Part shown: positions 5,196 to 6,717 of the stretch, piece after piece
Layout of the letters: each line of letters starts with the position of its first letter
Position numbering within the stretch: position 1 is the stretch's first letter
NCBI GenBank assembly: GCA_948437815.1
Contig: CAOJKG010000047.1
Coordinates: 1 to 6,717, forward strand
Length of the DNA: 6,717 nt
From: an uncultured Mycoplasmatota bacterium
GTDB lineage: Bacteria > Bacillota_I > Bacilli_A > RF39 > UBA660
Reading direction: 5' to 3'
The notes under the pieces: model-generated
The model's database searches: none
Told to the model about the DNA's origin: nothing
What the model saw: only the letters and a program-made list of their open reading frames with translations
Made by a program: the position numbers and the translations under genes

Positions 5196-5510
5196 TCATA
5201 CTTTATTAGAGCTTGATAAAAATGTTATATTTTCTGCAATTATATTAGTGTGCTTTACTTTATCATATAAAGTAGTTTCAACTCTACCTCTAACTCCAAC
5301 TACATCTCCTTTATTACAATACTCTGATACGCTTTCAGCAACACTATTCCATAATATACAATCTATAAAATCTTTTTCATATTCGCCATTTTCATTTTTA
5401 TAACTTCTAGGTACTACTAAAGTTATATTAACAACTTTCTTTCCATTTTCCAATTCTTTCACTTCTGGTATATCTAACAATCTTCCAACCATAACAACTT
5501 GATTTAACAT
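5196..5510 (-). CDS. ssb: Single-stranded DNA-binding protein, short form lacking the acidic C-terminal tip
   Basis: An OB-fold protein that coats single-stranded DNA during replication, recombination or transfer. The sequence shows the family hallmarks: MLNQVVMVGRLLDIPEVK at the N-terminus, NITLVVPRSYKNENGEYEKDFIDCILWN in the middle with Trp54, and a final GDVVGVRGRVETT strand region and IIAENITFLSS at 90-100. It stops at 104 residues, just after the OB fold. Bacterial SSBs normally continue with a flexible linker and a DDDLPF-like tip that recruits partners; here the end is SSSNKV. The start is ATG at 5510 with GAGGAGG, which overlaps the last codons of the DUF2958 gene 3 bp upstream, so translation is coupled. 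It is probably an element-encoded paralogue that binds DNA but cannot recruit tip-dependent partners. Confidence 0.92.
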   Translation of the reverse strand: MLNQVVMVGRLLDIPEVKELENGKKVVNITLVVPRSYKNENGEYEKDFIDCILWNSVAESVSEYCNKGDVVGVRGRVETTLYDKVKHTNIIAENITFLSSSNKV

Positions 5511-5513
5511 ATT

Positions 5514-5834
5514 TTATTCCTCCTCATATTTAATTTTCAACTCATTCAAAGAAATAGCATTTTTATAATAATTAAATTCCACATCACAATCTAAACTATA
5601 AAGTTCATTAAAACTTACATATCCGAATTCACTATCTGTTATATGACAATAACCGAAGAAAATAAAATCATCATCTTCACAATTACCCTCTAATATTAAC
5701 CAATACATATTTTGATATGGAATAAAGATTTCAAGTATTACTTTCTTATCCTCTATATTCTCTTGTGAATATAAAGGATAATCTTTAAACATCATATCTA
5801 ATTTTTCTTTATTTAATAATTTAACACTACTCAT
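5514..5834 (-). CDS. DUF2958 domain protein
   Basis: A 106-aa protein that fits DUF2958, a family often carried by conjugative elements and plasmids and of unknown biochemical function. The match runs nearly end to end: VKLLNKEKL at 4-12, EIFIPYQNMYWLILEGN where the family has a 'hFtP...WtWyh.E' motif, EDDDFIFFGYC for 'dgdflFFGlV', FGYVSFNELYSL for 'ElGYfsl.EL', then FNYYKNAISLNEL for the closing 'erDl.F.p.plse'. The tryptophan and FFG and GY motifs are present. Start ATG 5834 overlaps the stop of the 143-aa gene by 8 bp, with GGGGAG upstream; its end carries the SSB ribosome site. It is thus fixed in an operon with SSB, which fits a role in element maintenance or DNA transfer. The exact role is unknown. 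Confidence 0.8.
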   Translation of the reverse strand: MSSVKLLNKEKLDMMFKDYPLYSQENIEDKKVILEIFIPYQNMYWLILEGNCEDDDFIFFGYCHITDSEFGYVSFNELYSLDCDVEFNYYKNAISLNELKIKYEEE

Positions 5835-6258
5835 CTTCTAACTCCCCACAAACATATATTGCTTTCAATTCTTTTGGATTATTAATAATTTTTTTTAAAA
5901 GAGTTATTTCGCTTAGAGGTCTTAACTTACTATTAATTATTTCCTCAATAGATTTTATAAACATAGGGTAGTGATTATAATAAAACTTTAAAATGCTATC
6001 TAAATCATCAATATAATACTTCTTACCTTTAAAATGAAGAAAATCTTGTAAATCCTCGCTTAATTCTTTTGTGTCAAAACCATATAATAAAATATTTAAT
6101 TTTAAAAATACGTGATATAAATCTAAATATTTATTCAATAATTTAATAAGTAGCCCTGTATCTATTACTTCATTTTTATTATAAGTTTCTTCAAATCTAA
6201 TATAATCTTCATCATCAAGCAACTCTCTTTTTAATCTCATTACTTTGCTTACTCCCAT
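5827..6258 (-). CDS. Hypothetical protein, 143 aa, mainly helical
   Basis: Not recognised. It appears largely alpha-helical: MRLKRELLDDEDYIRFEETY, then LLIKLLNKYLDLYHVFLKLNILLYG, a helix near DSILKFYYNHYPMFIKSIEEIINSKL, and a C-terminal ITLLKKIINNPKEL. There are no catalytic motifs, no cysteine pairs and no true transmembrane segment; the LLIKLLNKYLDLY stretch is amphipathic rather than hydrophobic. The start is ATG at 6258 with AAAGGAG 9 bp upstream. It is the first cistron after the terminator at 6333-6355, so it probably leads the operon with DUF2958 and SSB, overlapping the former by 8 bp. A role linked to those two is inferred from position only. Confidence 0.72.
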   Translation of the reverse strand: MGVSKVMRLKRELLDDEDYIRFEETYNKNEVIDTGLLIKLLNKYLDLYHVFLKLNILLYGFDTKELSEDLQDFLHFKGKKYYIDDLDSILKFYYNHYPMFIKSIEEIINSKLRPLSEITLLKKIINNPKELKAIYVCGELEDE

Positions 6259-6282
6259 ACTATTTGCTCCTTTCTAAGGATA

Positions 6283-6310
6283 TAAATATTTTAGTATTCA
6301 TTTATAACAA
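6283..6310 (-). promoter_or_regulatory. Weak candidate promoter for the 143-aa/DUF2958/SSB operon
   Basis: The minus strand reads TTGTTA at 6305-6310 and TATTTA at 6283-6288 with a 16-bp spacer. The match is poor, but a promoter is expected here because the gap follows a clear terminator and precedes the first gene of the operon. A GC-rich patch (GTCCCGCC, 6312-6319) lies just upstream of the -35 box and could be a regulator site. Confidence 0.25.
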
Positions 6311-6326
6311 AGTCCCGCCATAAAAA

Positions 6327-6355
6327 GAAAAAAGAACACTTTATTATTGTGTTCT
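6327..6355 (-). terminator. Rho-independent terminator of the right-edge gene
   Basis: On the minus strand AGAACAC (6349-6355) and GTGTTCT (6333-6339) form a 7-bp stem with a 9-nt loop, followed directly by six T residues and then CTTTTT. It begins 7 bp after the stop of the gene at 6362 and separates it from the operon downstream. Confidence 0.85.
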
Positions 6356-6361
6356 ATATAA

Positions 6362-6717
6362 TTATCTATTAAATTCTTTCATCATTTCATATTGTTGAAG
6401 TATCGATTCTTTCATACTTTTTTTAGCTTTATTATCAATAAGATTATTAGTACTTTGGCTTACAAGTTCTAGGCTATTTAAAGGTATAATATACTCTCCT
6501 CCAGGAAACTCACATTTTCCATCGCCAGCAATTAAATTATAATCATATAATTCTTTGCATAAACCATCATCTATTTTTTCTACTATGTTGGAGATTAAAA
6601 TATCTTGATACTTAACACCATTACTAGAAAATGATGGAGTATATTCATATTTATACCCATTTATATAAACAGCATTATCTTTCACATCAAAATTAAATTT
6701 TTTCAATGTATTAAATA
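6362..6717 (-). CDS. Hypothetical protein, probably cut at its 5' end by the window edge
   Basis: Not recognised. The visible part has a beta-rich N-terminal half (FNFDVKDNAVYINGYKYEYTP, KYQDILISNIVEKIDD) with an IIPLNSLELV strand near 74-83, and a charged helical tail (KAKKSMKESILQQYEMMKEF). A TTG at 6706 would give 114 aa, but the 11 bp before it (TATTTAATACA) contain no ribosome site, and the frame stays open to the window end (F-N-T before it). The true start therefore probably lies outside. It ends in the intrinsic terminator at 6327-6355 and so is the last gene of a transcript entering from the right. No motif suggests a function. Confidence 0.65.
   Translation of the reverse strand, partial: FNTLKKFNFDVKDNAVYINGYKYEYTPSFSSNGVKYQDILISNIVEKIDDGLCKELYDYNLIAGDGKCEFPGGEYIIPLNSLELVSQSTNNLIDNKAKKSMKESILQQYEMMKEFNR

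Noticed and set aside
5167..5403. Plus-strand reading frame of 78 codons
   Set aside because: It lies opposite the SSB gene, lacks a ribosome site, and has the Leu/Ser/Thr-rich composition of an antisense shadow.
6312..6319. GC-rich GTCCCGCC patch as a recombination or attachment site
   Set aside because: It is a single short patch with no repeat partner or dyad in the window. It is noted only as a possible regulator site near a weak promoter.

Overview
The window is a very AT-rich stretch of accessory DNA from a low-GC Gram-positive bacterium (Bacillota, most likely Clostridia or a related gut lineage). The signs are base composition, AAAGGAGG-type ribosome binding sites before almost every gene, TGA used as a true stop (so not the Mycoplasma code), and the gene families present. 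I see no housekeeping genes. The content fits an integrative or conjugative element, a phage-like element or a large plasmid. Both window edges cut through genes, so the element continues on both sides.

Layout. All genes but one lie on the minus strand. From right to left in transcription order: (1) a 5'-partial unknown gene (6362-6717) closed by a clear intrinsic terminator; (2) a tightly coupled operon of an unknown 143-aa protein, a DUF2958 protein and a single-stranded DNA-binding protein (SSB) without the usual acidic tip, followed after a short gap by a 128-aa protein that looks like a DnaB-type RecA fold with a degenerate P-loop; (3) the only plus-strand gene, an XRE-family repressor (3925-4686), convergent with module 2 and divergent from module 4; (4) three unknown proteins (193, 137 and 151 aa), the first behind a long stem-loop leader; (5) a recombination module: a small serine resolvase, a 100-aa putative winged-helix protein and a large serine integrase cut by the left edge.

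How it may work together. The repressor lies back to back with module 4, and the 245-bp gap between them holds a promoter for each side plus palindromic half-sites. This is a typical lysogeny-style or maintenance switch. Module 2 suggests single-stranded DNA handling. Module 5 would integrate or excise the element (large recombinase) and resolve multimers (small resolvase acting on a res-like site). About 120 bp of dyads directly upstream of the resolvase gene has the size and order expected of a Tn3-type res site.

Main points to follow up are the res-like region, the P-loop-less DnaB-like protein beside a tip-less SSB, the 12-bp stem leader starting at a predicted transcription start, and a plus-strand terminator-like hairpin embedded in the convergent gene. 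No stretch longer than 300 bp lacks a gene. No tRNA, rRNA, CRISPR array or insertion sequence was seen.
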